From Salvator merianae (taxonomy: Eukaryota; Chordata; Lepidosauria; Squamata; Teiidae), in assembly GCA_003586115.2 (NCBI GenBank), contig QVOM02000034.1, positions 131,971,936 through 132,035,935 of the forward strand: 64,000 nucleotides of DNA, written 5' to 3'. Under the pieces are notes generated by a model, which made no database searches, was not told the origin of the DNA, and saw only the letters and a list, made by a program, of their open reading frames with translations. A program made the position numbers and the translations under genes. Positions 38,601 to 48,870 of the stretch are shown piece by piece. Each line of letters starts with the position of its first letter. The first letter of the stretch is position 1.

Positions 38601-39743
38601 AGATTCTAAGAGTTGTTGACTCTCTGCAGCTAACAGCTGCTAAGAAGGTTGCCACACCAGTTGATTGGAAGGTGATTGCCTCTATTTTGTTAAAATTACT
38701 GAATTCTGCTGTAAATTCACCTAAAAATGGATTTTGTTAAGCAAGTTAGTTCTCTCTTCTGTGAAAAACTGTAAAAGCAGTTTTCTTCTGAAAAGAAGAT
38801 AATGAGTTGTCTAGTTCAAAAAAGAGAACTGGTAATAGGGAAATTTGCTATTAGTTTTAGATTTAATGCCAGAGTCATTTCTCCTGAGGATCCATTAGTA
38901 TTGACCAAAACATTAATCAATTAATATTATTGTTACAGTCAATAGATCAGCAAATAAGTTGACCAAAGTATATTCCTCTTGAAAGGTTATTAGTCATCAT
39001 GGGTACTAAGACATTGAAGATTAAAATTCAGAAATATGCTATTGAAAACTCCAAAATCAAAGTGGTCCTTCAAAACCTGATCTCTAACAGGCCTTCTATA
39101 CAAATATTCTGTGCAAATATGTTTCCTTTCTTGATTTCCTGGTCTTGGAAGAGGTTGAGTTATATGGCACCAGCTTGCCTTCTGACCAGACCCAGATGCT
39201 ATTGTTTCTGTGGATTTGAGGTGCCTGTTCCCTTTTTCCGAAAGCTCATTGATTCCAAATTCATGATTCAGAAGGGGTTTTCAGGCACTTCACTTTTGCA
39301 ACACTTTTCACTTTTGGTGAAAGAGTTTGCTAAGGAAGATAGATATTTCTCTGCTGAATACAGTAAGCCAGTAGTACCCACTGTGCTGCCCTCAAGATGT
39401 TTTGGACTCTTCGACCACAGCCATTGTGGCCTGTGATGATGGGAGTTGAACCTCGCAACATCTGAAGGGCACAATGCTGCCTGCCTATATAATAAGCATT
39501 CACATGACTGAAAGCTTTAGTCTTTATTGGTAGAAGAAAATTGAAATAGTATTTTTGCAGATTTTCTACTATTGCACTTCGTAATTATTTTTCCCCCTTT
39601 TTCCCTCCCATAAGCCTGGGAACCAAGTCATGGTAATTCCCAGCTTACCAGATGAAGAGGCCAAGAAGCTGTTCCCTGGAGGGGTTTGCACCAAAGAACT
39701 TCCATCAGGAAAGAAATATCTTCGTTATACCCCTCAACCTTAA
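26602..39743 (+). CDS. PRDX6: PRDX6, 1-Cys peroxiredoxin (5 exons, complete)
   Basis: Peroxiredoxin 6 reduces H2O2 and phospholipid hydroperoxides with one cysteine recharged by GSH/GST-pi. In mammals it also has acidic Ca-independent phospholipase A2 (aiPLA2) and LPC acyltransferase activities, and acts in cytosol and lysosome-like organelles. Coding exons: 26602-26693, 32726-32882, 37296-37442, 38525-38671 and 39615-39743, all GT-AG, phases consistent, 223 residues (human 224). The peroxidatic Cys46 sits in TPVCTTE, with His38 and Arg131 kept. Of the human PLA2 triad, His25 and Asp139 are kept, but the Ser of GDSWG is Ala31 (codon GCA split across intron 1). The human Cys91 position is Gly90 and a new Cys206 appears (GVCTKEL). 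The C-terminus is [10 protein letters not shown]. Identification is certain from collinearity. Loss of PLA2 activity is an inference from human mutants. Confidence 0.98.
26955..27030 (+). repeat. L2-like LINE 3' tip
   Basis: ATTGTGACCCGCCCTGGGACC, then GAAGGGTGGGATATAAATTG and a TAAAATAAAATAAAA tail. The same tip occurs at about 60450-60530 with an ATAG tail. Confidence 0.65.
27211..27243 (+). repeat. (CCG)n trinucleotide repeat
   Basis: About eleven perfect GCC/CCG units in PRDX6 intron 1, roughly 520 bp downstream of the exon 1 splice donor and just past the CpG-rich promoter zone. Confidence 0.95.
28667..28750 (+). repeat. 84-bp flank duplicate, copy 1 (ends at N)
   Basis: Identical to 29357-29440 except one base (28729 A, 29419 C). 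It stops exactly at the single N (28751). It reads as genomic sequence next to the copia insertion point on an allele without the insertion. Confidence 0.9.
28752..28835 (-). pseudogene. Copia-type gag start (fragment)
   Basis: Minus-strand frame from the ATG at 28835 reads about 28 residues ending [12 protein letters not shown], the motif that opens Ty1/copia Gag (N-Y-xx-W). It lies at the expected distance after the LTR and primer-binding site and is cut by the N at 28751. Frame continuing past the N is host DNA, so the longer open frame is a chimera. Confidence 0.7.
29000..29013 (-). other. Copia-type primer-binding site
   Basis: Reads GGTTATGGGCCCAG on the minus strand, directly after the LTR end. 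This matches the primer-binding site I recall for Drosophila copia, which pairs with the middle of initiator tRNA-Met (half-tRNA priming) and not its 3' end. Confidence 0.75.
29014..29357 (-). mobile_element. Ty1/copia-type 5' LTR
   Basis: On the minus strand the 344-bp LTR starts TGTCAAG and ends CTCTGTCA (TG...CA), with AATAAA-like text near the middle (plus-strand TTTATT/AATAAACTTTATTT around 29119). The leader and gag start follow. The 3' LTR and the internal coding part are absent from this window, apparently lost at the N. It lies in PRDX6 intron 1, opposite to the gene. Confidence 0.75.
29357..29440 (+). repeat. 84-bp flank duplicate, copy 2
   Basis: Second copy of the segment at 28667-28750, beginning at the outer edge of the LTR and continuing into unique intron sequence. 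The 5-bp GATAC next to the LTR would be the right-hand target-site duplicate. Confidence 0.9.
29727..29900 (-). repeat. L2-like LINE 3' end (minus)
   Basis: TTTATTTATTTATTTG tail, then ATCCCACCCTCAGGGCAGG and a second, partly repeated CCACCCTAAAGGTCTCAGGGCAGG with GTTACAGCAGTAA after each. The inner repetition suggests a short tandem duplication within the element. Confidence 0.65.
31270..31360 (-). repeat. LINE/SINE 3' tip (minus, decayed)
   Basis: TTTATTTATAACCAGTCTTT and then TGAGGCAGTGTACAACAGTATAAAATAC is a decayed copy of the tail type seen at 5575 and 29727. Confidence 0.4.
31909..32043. mobile_element. Foldback MITE, about 135 bp
   Basis: The left half (GGCCCTTTCAGCACTGAACC, then TTATTCTGGATTATATCCTGG) and the right half are reverse complements over about 60 bases with about 85 percent agreement by eye. 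The two arms meet at TGCTGT and ACAGCA around a short centre. No coding capacity. This is the structure of a short palindromic DNA-transposon derivative. Confidence 0.75.
32726..32882 (+). CDS. PRDX6: PRDX6 coding exon 2
   Basis: 157 nt, acceptor TTCCCAG and donor GTATTG. It carries the peroxidase centre [17 protein letters not shown] and ends [15 protein letters not shown]. Nearly identical to other vertebrates. Confidence 0.98.
32883..37295 (+). other. PRDX6 intron 2
   Basis: 4.4-kb AT-rich intron. A decayed minus-strand LINE tip (TTAATTTGTATTTCTATCC, GTCTCATGGCAAGTCAC) sits near 36808-36885. Otherwise no recognisable repeat or exon. Confidence 0.5.
37296..37442 (+). CDS. PRDX6: PRDX6 coding exon 3
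   Basis: 147 nt, acceptor TTTTTTAG and donor GTAAGT, 49 codons. It encodes [19 protein letters not shown] through LTARV. The non-catalytic Cys91 of human is Gly here. Confidence 0.98.
37443..38524 (+). other. PRDX6 intron 3
   Basis: 1.1-kb intron. The frame of exon 3 stays open for some distance past the donor but shows no conserved protein. Nothing else recognised. Confidence 0.5.
38525..38671 (+). CDS. PRDX6: PRDX6 coding exon 4
   Basis: 147 nt, acceptor TTACAG and donor GTGATT. It encodes [20 protein letters not shown], then [16 protein letters not shown], ending ATPVDWK. It includes Asp139 (human Asp140) and the Thr of VATP that is a MAP-kinase site in mammals. Confidence 0.98.
38672..39614 (+). 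other. PRDX6 intron 4
   Basis: 0.94-kb intron with one MITE-like piece at 39383-39480. A 145-codon open frame (38999-39436) ends inside that repeat and carries no known motif. Confidence 0.5.
39383..39480. repeat. hAT-type MITE fragment
   Basis: Ends are inverted: GTGCTGCCCTCAAGATGTT on the left and AACATCTGAAGGGCACAATGC on the right, enclosing GATGATGGGAGTTGAACC. Closely matches the amniote repeat phrase 'dominated by GATGGGAGTTG...CAACATCTGGAGGGC'. Confidence 0.6.
39615..39743 (+). CDS. PRDX6: PRDX6 coding exon 5 (stop)
   Basis: 129 nt including TAA. It encodes [18 protein letters not shown], then [16 protein letters not shown] and YLRYTPQP. Compared with human, KGVF is GGVC, which adds a cysteine not in the human protein. 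Confidence 0.98.
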   Translation, partial: PGNQVMVIPSLPDEEAKKLFPGGVCTKELPSGKKYLRYTPQP

Positions 39744-40493
39744 TGGAGAAATCAAGTAAACCAGAAAATTGATCATAGTTACCTTATAGAACAAGCAGTT
39801 TGTGTGGAAGTGTGCCAGAAGAAGCTGTTGCCAGGATCAAAAGTACTAGGCTAATTGCTTGGATATTCTTTCTTGACTATAAGCTAAGCGTTCTTGATCT
39901 AGGTTTATAGTCTGAGATAAATCAACTTGGGCTTGTTCTGTTCAGACATTGCTTTACTTTAACCAAATCATCACTATTTTATTCTCAAAATGTGTATCTA
40001 TGCACTTTTGAATAGCGAATGATGTGTACACTGGAAAATGTTAATTAGTGGTTAAACAATTTTTCTTACAACCATGTGCAGAAAATCTCAAACCTATTCT
40101 ACTGACCAAGTATAATGTCTAAAAGGCTGCAAGGATCACAAGAGCATGGTTCAAAACAGAAGGTAATGCAAGTTGAAGCTTGTTGTGTGCCTTTTTCAAA
40201 TGAACTATCAAACTAATAAAAAAAAAATAGTTTAACTTCGTCTATTCTGTATTGGTTATACTGGAAAGGTAGCCTTTCGGTCATTTTTTTCAAATTAAAA
40301 TCAGCTAAACTGTGTCACTGTGTTGTTATTTATCAATGCTTTAATGTGTATAGTTGTGCATATTTAAAACATGAAAAATGCAGCACAGTTGGTGTATCAA
40401 CAGTATCTACCGTAAGTGAGAAATAACAGCTCTCAGTATGCCTAACAGTTTCAGCAGTAGTAGCATACAATCTTTTGACTCCAGTGCAATAAA
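39744..40493 (+). other. PRDX6 3'UTR with two poly(A) signals
   Basis: Sequence after the stop codon has an AATAAA at 40215-40220 followed by an A run, and a second AATAAA at 40488-40493. Either could be the end of the transcript; the first is followed by a genomic A-run that could also cause internal priming. No other gene is seen here. Confidence 0.55.
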
Positions 40494-41239
40494 GAAAATA
40501 TCAACCAGTAGATACATCCAACAACAGTTTCAAAATTTGGGGAGATTCAGCTCTGATGGCCTCCTGCTTTTATAGTATATGTTTGCCACTGCCAATGTAG
40601 AGGGTTTGGTATGGCGATGAGCCTCTCCTCTGCATACCCCTAGTTTTTATATGTTAAAAAAATTGAACAATTTGGGGATGTGAACTGGAATTCTTTTTTT
40701 TATCATCAATTTTGATAAGCTGTAATGTTCTGGAAAAGGTAATATTTCAACTTGAGATAGTCCATCCTTTTGGTTGGATAGGGTCCACTTTAATTATATC
40801 TCTCCATGGGAAAGGGTTGGCTTAAAATCCTAGATCAGCTCTGTCTTAGTTTAGTTTCTTAATCTTCTGCACTTTGTTCCTCTCCCAAATAGTTTCCCAT
40901 TCTTCCAGTGCCAAGAAGGACTCAACTCCTTTCCAGTGCAACTGTTCTACTGCAATGCATCCCTTCTCTCTAATAAGCAGTGCAGGACAGGTTGAATTTT
41001 ATTTCACTTCAGATTCTTCATACAGATGAGCTTACACCAAGAATTTATTTCTTGCCCCATCCCATCCTGCAAAGGGCAAGAATAGAGGGTTGGACCTTCC
41101 AGAGACCAGGAGATAGTTGCTGTGATAAGACAGCAATTGTAGGCGTTTAGAGTTCCTCTCCCCTCCTGGTAGCATAGAGTGGAAAGTATAGAGGCAAGCC
41201 TTTGGACACGAAATGGTAGGGATAGAAAATCTGATAAAT

Positions 41240-41420
41240 AGCTTGTTGGATACCATTGAGTCAGATTGACTCAATAGGTGCCTCCAAGGGCACCTCTATG
41301 CAGTTTTCTTGTCAAAGATACACAAGTAGTTTGCCGTTGCCTACTTCCAGGGAAAGGCTGGGGATTAAACCTTTTATCCTCTGCTTTCCAGGCAATTTGA
41401 CCTGCTACTGATCTGTAGCT
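41240..41420 (+). repeat. SINE-like remnant
   Basis: TAGTTTGCCGTTGCCTACTTCC, preceded by GCAGTTTTCTTGTCAAAGA and followed by a decayed tail, is a phrase order found in common squamate SINEs. Family assignment is tentative. Confidence 0.4.
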
Positions 41421-42392
41421 GCATCCGTGTAAATACAGTATAGGTCTTTATCAAAACATAAAATACAATATCCATTTTAATAGGCCACTGGGTTCTAGAA
41501 GCTAAACTGAGTGACACCGACTGAATGGAATTTGGATCACACAGATCTCTGTTAGCATTGCCAGGGCTCTGCCAGGTTTGCTGTTAAAGTAGAATTAATA
41601 AAGGATTGCTGCTGAAAATAGTGCCCGGTACTGGCACAAAGCAGACATGTGGGGACGCAGGCAAGGCAGGAAAACTCATCTCATTCAAACTAAGTGTTGC
41701 CACTGCAGTTCCTGTACAAGCTAAAGGATGAGAACAAAATTAAGGACATCTTTAGGATCAGCAGCCCTGGCTAACCAAGGTTTGGATGGAACACACTCAT
41801 ACTATTAGAAGAAGTTTAAGACTGAACAGCTTGTACTGGCTAACATCTACTTCAGTTTCAGAATTTGGACAGAATTTCAATTTATCTTTAGATGGACACA
41901 TTATGTCATTTGTAATACTCTTTCCCACTTGGAATAATTTTCTACAACCTATGCTGTTTGTGAGAATTTAAAATTCCTGTGTTTTTTAGATGTTAGGAAT
42001 TGTAAATTAATAATGAAAAATAAGCCTAAAATCCCCACTTTCTAGTCTGAAAATGTGACTACAGTAACTTTGTTTCCAGGCATTCAGGAGGAAAATACGT
42101 TTCATTCAAAGCAATGTTAATAACAGCTTGCAAAAATCTAATTAGTAAAAACAATGCAAATTTACTTTTATATTCAGAATTATTTGTTTAATATTTATGT
42201 GACTTCACTACCTTCCTCATTTTGGGATGGTCACATGTGACTCAAAGAAGACATCACTCCATCAAGGTGGAACAGACTTTAAGCTTTTCAGTTCCATGCC
42301 CTTGCTTCTTAGTAGGAACTGCTTCTTAGCATTACCAAGTAAGCAAAAAGGCAAGACATGTTGGCTACCATCCTAATGATATACATCAGTGG

Positions 42393-42948
42393 TGTGCAAG
42401 TTTGAAATTTGGTGGTTTGATCCAAGTTCAGCTCAACCCTAACCAACTTGACTCTGGTTCAGTTTGAAGCTGAACTGCTTTGGATTGGTTGAGCCATAAC
42501 CCTTTTTGAAGGCCCTAGGTACCCCCTAAAGAAACACTCCACAACATTTGCCAGTTTGCTGGAAGTGGCAGAGGCTCACTATCACCTAATAATTGTGAGG
42601 TTGGTAGTAATAGGTACTAGGTGGCAGCTAGTTTCTCTTCACTTGCCCTGCAAGCTGACATAGGTTGATAAGAAGGAGTCTTTGTAGTCATTGCTCAAGA
42701 AATCAGCACCCAGTATTGCCAACCTGCCATGATGGCAATAATACATAACTTCTAGCTTCTGCACACTTGACACAGCATACCAGCAGAAGCAGAGATGGTG
42801 ATGCTTCATTGCTTGATTTCCAACCTGCCAAACCAAGCAATGAAGCATCACCACCTCTGCTTCTGGCAGTGTGCTGGGTCAAGTGTGCAGAAGCTAACGG
42901 TTATGTTTGACTTGAGTGAGAACTGGTCAAACCGGCCAGCTTGGCACA
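42393..42948. mobile_element. Putative MITE with central hairpin
   Basis: A clear palindrome forms the core: 42746-42815 and 42834-42904 are reverse complements over about 70 bases, near 87 percent, with an 18-base loop. The outer ends (TGTGCAAG... and ...CTTGGCACA) are weakly inverted, suggesting a 555-bp element. The two open frames here on opposite strands are the two arms read from each side. Confidence 0.5.
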
Positions 42949-43499
42949 GAATCACTAACTGCAACACATGCATGTTCCCTGTTTGAGAGTACGATACTAC
43001 TATAAAGTAGTGTATAAGTACTCTAAATTATTTTTGGTTTATTCAAGAAAGAAAAATGTTACACAGTTTATTTAAAGAAATACTAATAAGCATATATTAA
43101 ATGGCATCAGAGTTCCTGTATTTTAGCTTTCCTATTGTAAAGGTTGCTACCTTCAGTTTTTAAATTTCTTGTTACTTTGCTTTATCTAGGGTATGTAGCC
43201 TGAAAAAAGCCTTGTGAGCAGTTGTGGTTTAACTACTGCAGACTGCAATGGTTTAGAAACTGGATCAAAGGTTGACACATATAATTGCCAGACAAATGTT
43301 GCAAAAAGAGATGACAATCTTAACCCATTTTATACTGGTGCTTTACTTTGCTAGCAAAGTCCCTTTTCTTGATATTTCAAATGATGTATTTTTTAAAGCA
43401 CTGGAATGTTATATATGACTTTTACAATGGAAAAGGTTTGCCTATCTACCCTGAGGCCCCAAAGGCTGTGATGTGCACAGGTTTCTAAGACAGATATTC

Positions 43500-43600
43500 T
43501 AAGATATTTATTGTTTACACTTTTATACCGCTCTTTACCTTCCCAGGCATTGACCCAGGTTGTAGAAAAGCCACACGTAATATCTAGTCTACACATTAAC
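43500..43600 (-). repeat. LINE/SINE 3' tip (minus, decayed)
   Basis: TTTATTGTTTACACTTTTATACCGC, then CTTCCCAGGCATTGACCCAGG, a decayed tail of the same general type as the other L2-like tips. Confidence 0.4.
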
Positions 43601-44046
43601 AGAGAATAACTGAATATTGCAGCAAGATATTAAAATAGGGACTGATCTATGAAAAAGTCAGGAGGTCCCACAAGATCGGTGAAGAGGTGCATCTTACATT
43701 AGCATGAAAACTGCAGCAGTGAAAATGCCTGATTCACTTTTAAAGAAAGAGGGTGCCACATAATGAATACAAAAATTAAGAAAGTCCTCGTATAGGCTAC
43801 TGCATGTTACTCTCAAACACCCATGAATTTATCCATAATGCAAAATCCATAAATCTATAATATTTTAATTATCAGCATTTGTGATACAGTAACTATCTGT
43901 ATTTAGTTAATACTTATTGCAAGTCACATGTAAGAAAGCATAAATATCTTAATTTGGGCTTGGCTCTGCATAAATTGTTTTCTCAGAAAAAAATAAATCC
44001 AGAACAAAAATGCTTTTTTATAGGCAAGAAGCTATATGTTACTTAC

Positions 44047-44185
44047 GGGGTGTAGCCAGCTTTGTGAAGATAGGTGCCATTATTTCTTCCAGCTGCTGTT
44101 TTTGATCCAGAAATTCTTGCATGGTAGGCTCCTTGGTGTTTTCAAGCCAATCTGACTTGGCCTGACAGGCCTTAAGAGAGGTATT
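44047..44185 (-). CDS. ANKRD45: ANKRD45 penultimate exon
   Basis: 46 codons plus one base. It carries SDWLENTKEPTMQEFLDQ and QLEEIMAPIFTKLATP, and the donor splits the next codon after C. Ends within four residues of the expected human C-terminal boundary (TTP). Confidence 0.88.
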
Positions 44186-47100
44186 CTACATACAGAATAA
44201 AAAGGGAAATATTGCTGAAAGCAAGTTGTTTGTTCATTCATTAAATCAACAATTGCCAGTGCTTATGGACCTGTGAGCACACCTAAAAGTTTAAGATCAT
44301 GCTGTAGACATCAGTCATTCCAGTTGCTTCTTTCCCCAGGCCAATGCTTTTCAAATGTTCAGGCATTTATGTACCTTCCTCACAATTTTTGCCACATCAC
44401 CTGTACTATTATTGGCACTTAAGATATAAATTGTCTCACTTCTTTATTTAAATAAATCTATTTAAAATCAAAACTACTTGTGTGCCATCTAAAATCTCAC
44501 AGTGACCAGCTGTATGTGCATTATCCTTTGGAAACAATGTCCTAGCCAATGGGAGAATGCTCAGAAGGCTGACAGGCACAGGAAAACTCTGAAAGGCTCC
44601 ATTGTGCCTTCAGACACAACACTGGAAGCCATCATGCTTTCTTAAAGCAAGATGTAAGGAAAGACATCTGTGGGAAATTCTGCATAACATGGAAGCAGCA
44701 AAAGCTCTATTCATAGATTTCTATTTATTTGTACACACCAGACTCCTCACAGTTCGTGGAAATGATAATTAAACAGCCGTGATACTGTGCTACAGTAATA
44801 CGGGCTGAGATGTGCCTCAACCAGGTGACTTCCAGTTCAGATGGTGGTTGATAAAACTACATGGGATAACAGCTTGATCGCATTTTAATGATAAATCAGA
44901 TGATTGAACTATTCAAACTGCCTCAATCACGCCAATTCCTGGACATATTAATTGCCCCCATAAAAGGGAAGAGAAAAGAAGCTTGACCCACCATCATATT
45001 ATCAGAGTGCCTCACCTACAAAGTTTTTGTATTATTTGGAAATATATCATGGGATAGCCTTGGCCATTTTGATCAATTTAAACAAAGATGGAGTAGAAAC
45101 TTTAGCCTTGTCCAGACTGGGCTTGTCTTTTAGCATGGGTTGTCTGCACTACAGAGAGTATGCTGGGAGTCCACACTTCTCCTGGTAAACTGTTTTGTTT
45201 GCACAGAAAAAGGCCTTGGAGCGGGATATGGTGCCACTGGCATTGTATCCTGCCCCAATTATGGTCTGCTTACAAGTCCTGAGGACTGTATTACCTTGGT
45301 GTACCAGACCATGGTCAGGATGCAGATAGCACACTGCCCATGGTCCAATATACCAAGCCCAGCGCTGTTTCACTGAGCATCTGGAAGTGGTGGTGGAAGC
45401 ACACCTCTTCTGGTCACCAGACCAAAAAAGCCCTAGCCAGCAACTTTGGAGATCAGGAAGGTTTGTTCTCAGCCTCCAAAGATTGACCAGGATGGGCTGT
45501 TCGCAATGTGGAAAAATATGTTATAGCAAACTGTGCAATACAAACCATTGCCTACAATGGAAAACCTGATGATTAGGGGAAGTGTTACTGGCTTCCAGTT
45601 CCCCAACACATTTTATACAATATGGGAAACAGAACCACCACATCATTCATAGGTCATGTATGTTTGGGTTTTCATGTAGAATCTACATCAATGATTCTTT
45701 ATTTTTAAAATTTCTGTAGCAGAGGGAATTTCAAGAGATATAAGTTGTAACATAGGACATTTCTACTGAAATTTTGTCTTCTGCACAGCTATCAGAAAAG
45801 CAAGAACCCTGACTGTATTCCATCTGGCAACTGTAAACTAGGATATTACCTTAAGATAATGTATCCAGTGCATACTGCATATGGTCAATGAGATTCAGGA
45901 ATTAGTTCCTTCTTATGAACTACAAGCAAAACAGACCTAACCTTTAGAAACACTCTCATAAGACCATTCATGAGCTATGAAGAATAAAACAACCATTTGG
46001 TCTCATGAACCGGCTTCACATTTTTGGCTTATGGCTGAAGGCTCTGTAATTGTAATAATATTCAGATAGCTTCAGACTCTGCTATCTTATTAATTTTTAG
46101 CCATATTAATGCATTAGCTTCCGAACAAATCTAAATAAGGTCTATATGAGAAAACTGCATTTCCAATTTTAAACTCCCTTTAATATGGTTGCAAACTAGA
46201 ACACCATAGCGAAAAGAAGGATAGACAGATGGACAGATTAAATAAAAACATTTATTTTTTAAGGAAATTCCTACTATTGAAGTCTGAGAAAGGTCTCGCC
46301 TCCCATCTTTCAGCATTTTTTTGATGTATATCTATTCCTCCCTCACCAATAATTAGAAAATGGAGAAGAACTTCCTGGTTAATGTTTAATCTGTTTTTTT
46401 GCCTTGTTTCTCAGAAAGAAACTTGTTATTTTCACAAAGCATACACTATTTAAAAAATCTAGGGGAAAAATGTGTGGGATCCAAACCAAAAGAAAGCAGC
46501 AAATATTGTATTTATCATTACTTAATTTCATGCAAAATGTCATCATTAGAAAAAAAAATCCTCAAACTCTATTCTTCATAAGGTTGTCATAATGTTTCTG
46601 AGCCATAGTTATGCATGAATGTTTTTGGTTTTCACATAAAGCCATTGTTAAATTATAGATAGCATGCATATCCATGGACTGAACTATAAAAATCAAGTGC
46701 AGCAGTGGAGACTGCAGGATATATTATTTATTTGTTTGTATTTTTATCCGGTCCTTTACCCAAAGGTTTCAGCGCAGATTACCTCCATAAAAAACAAAAT
46801 ATAAAATGACAAGACTAAAAACAAAATGGGGAGGATAAGCTGTATTCTCAGCCAAAGACCAGGGTAAATAGGTACATCTTCACTGAGAAGTCCTATCCCA
46901 GGCCCCCACCCCTTTAACTAGTGATGGTGATGGTACAATCTGAAGGGCCTCATCTGCAGATCTTAAGGCACGGACAGGTCAATATGGAAGAAGACAATCC
47001 TTTAGATCTTTGGGGTCCAAGGCATTTAGGGCCTTACAGATTAAAGTTAACACCTTGAATTGGGTTTGGGAATTAGCAGTCGGTATAGCTCTTTTAAGAT

Positions 47101-48622
47101 TGGCATGATGTGCATCTGGCCAGCAGTTCTGATCAAAATTCTAGCTGCTGCATTTGCACCAGCTGCAGCTTTCAAATTGTCTTCAAGGGCAGCCCCACAT
47201 AGAATATATTACAATAATCCAATCTGGAAGTTACCAGAGTATGGATTACTGTGGCCAGATAATTTTTGTTCAGAAGGGACTGTACCTAGCAAACCATCCT
47301 TAGCTAGAAATAGGCACTCTTGGCCATTGCCTGCACCAGAGCTTCAAGTATCAGCACAGAGTCCAAGAGTACCCCCAGATTTTGCACCTGTCTCTTCCAG
47401 AGCAATTGATGATATTTCACTCCAAAAGTACTGATTAATATCTATATGAAGCTGCTGGGAGAGGTAAAGACCACGGGAGATAAGATCAACCCAAGGAGCT
47501 TCAAAATGTTGAGCAATGATCTCCCACCACCACTCTCTGAAGTCAGCCTTGAAGATAGGAGCAGAATCAGTGCAATGTGGTGCCTCCAACTCCCAAATTT
47601 CTTAGCCTTTCCAGGAACATATCATGGTCAATGGTATTAAAAGCGACCAAGAAATCCAGGAGAATCAAAAAGGTTGCACTCCCTATCTTTCTCTTGGAAA
47701 AAGGAATCAACCAGGATGACCAAGGTGGTTTCAGTCAGTCTGAAATGGGTCTATATAATCAGTTTCTTCCAAGCATGCATACAGTTGAGCAGTCACAACC
47801 CTCTCCAATACCTTGCCCAGAAATGGTATGTTAGCCCCTGGCTGATTGTTGTTTATATTTTCTGGATCCAGGGAGGGCATCTTGAAGAAAGGACACATGA
47901 CCCCCTCTTTAAAAGCTGGTGAAACCCTTTACATCTCTCAAAGAGGCATTCATCACTTCCTAGACCACCCAGTCATACTCTGCCAGCTAGCTTTTATCAG
48001 CCAAGAAGGGCAAGAATCCAGAGGGTATGTGATCAACTGAGCCCCAGCAAGCAGTGTACCCATGTGCTTCCCAGAATCCCCTACTTGGAAAGAGAAGTGC
48101 CAACCAAGGCAGAGCTCTGCAAAGGCACAAACTACTAGACATTATATGAATACTGTGCAATTGGCATATTATTGGCATTTGGGCTGGAAATACAAAATTG
48201 TGATCAGAAAACCTGAGATTTCTGTATCAGGCCATATGAAAGATCCAAAAATATACTCTTAAAATACAAGTCTCCATTCTGGCAAGGAAGGAAAAGATTT
48301 ATAGGCACTATCTTACAATATTCCCAGTTCTATCTGCAAGACCAATCTCAGAAGCTGACAGCAGGGAATTTCTGATCAGTTTAATACTTTAAACTGTGAC
48401 TATAACTGGCAGTTTCAGAGCTTCTAATCACTCTATATCTTATAGGATTCATTTCTGACAAAGTATTCCTAAAGCTAGTCAAATGTACATCCATGCCAAG
48501 AAGGGAAAAACAGTGTCTCCGGTATACCTTATCTTCTTTATGTAGTCTTCCTTGAACTTTTTCAGGGTCAGTGATTGTTGTCTGGATTTGTATGATAAAG
48601 TTTCTTAAGTTCTGTTTGGCTT
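44047..48622 (-). CDS. ANKRD45: ANKRD45, two 3' coding exons (partial gene)
   Basis: Ankyrin repeat domain protein 45, a little-studied protein of ciliated and dividing cells. Exons visible: 48622-48528 (95 nt, acceptor TTTTAG, donor GTATAC) encoding AKQNLRNFIIQIQTTITD then PEKVQGRLHKEDK, and 44185-44047 (139 nt, acceptor TGTAG, donor GTAAGT) encoding NTSLKACQAKSDWLEN, an EFLDQKQQLEEI helix and MAPIFTKLATP. Together they form the C-terminal helical part that resembles the lid of HSP70 (compare human ANKRD45 LKEDKNTILSACRAKNEWLE and TPIFTKMTTP). Ankyrin-repeat exons were not found up to 64000 and probably lie further right. The short terminal exon was not found. The HSP70-lid resemblance could suggest an HSP70 gene, but exon structure and wording fit ANKRD45 better. 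Confidence 0.88.
46725..48020 (-). mobile_element. L2-like LINE ORF2 fragment (minus, degraded)
   Basis: On the minus strand the reverse-transcriptase fingers/palm appear as SATFLILLDFLVAFNTIDHD (LDLSAAFDTVDH type), after a decayed block with the palm's GSRKYKQQ text. The ORF end (ICKALNALDPKDL and GAWDRTSQ) and a 3' tip with ATAAAAATACAAAC follow. It is the same family as 11640-12775. It lies in an ANKRD45 intron, in the gene's own direction. Plus-strand open frames here are its shadows. Confidence 0.82.
48528..48622 (-). CDS. ANKRD45: ANKRD45 HSP70-lid-like exon
   Basis: Two bases plus 31 codons, ending in GRLHKEDK at a phase-0 donor. It corresponds to the human stretch with KVSLAVTDTEK and KLLKEDK. 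Confidence 0.85.
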
Positions 48623-48833
48623 CTAAAAGAAAGAGACAGAAAGGTTGAGAGGAATCACTTGGGGATTGTCTGTCTTGCCTGCTTGAACTTCTCCCTGGGT
48701 TTTGTTTCCACTCTTTTCCAGGTATGACCTGGGACTCAGGCTAGGGTCAAAAACTTTGCTGAATATGGCTCTTTATGGGTGCAGCAGCTGATTCTTCTTC
48801 ACACTTTTTGTTACTGTGATGTGTATTTTAAAC

Positions 48834-48870
48834 TATACTGTACTGTACTGTACTGTACTGTACTGTACTA
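48834..48870 (+). repeat. (GTACT)n pentanucleotide repeat
   Basis: About seven tandem TACTG units in an ANKRD45 intron. Near-perfect, so likely length-variable. Confidence 0.9.

Larger units (their letters stand above)
40494..44046. other. Between PRDX6 and ANKRD45 visible exons
   Basis: Only 3.5 kb. It should contain the last small ANKRD45 exon (minus), which I could not locate. It holds a SINE-like remnant near 41240-41420, an inverted-repeat element near 42393-42948 and a decayed LINE tip near 43500-43600. No exon of an SLC9-type transporter was seen. Confidence 0.45.

Noticed and set aside
38999..39436. 145-codon frame in PRDX6 intron 4
   Set aside because: It runs into a MITE, has no motif and no splice partner.
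42639..42986. Two similar proteins on opposite strands
   Set aside because: They are the two arms of an inverted repeat read from each side, not paralogous genes.
47060..47922. Plus-strand proteins of 82-124 codons
   Set aside because: Shadows of the minus-strand L2-like LINE ORF2.
44047..48622. HSP70-family gene
   Set aside because: The helical segments resemble the HSP70 lid, but wording and exon layout match the C-terminal part of ANKRD45, and the neighbours fit ANKRD45.
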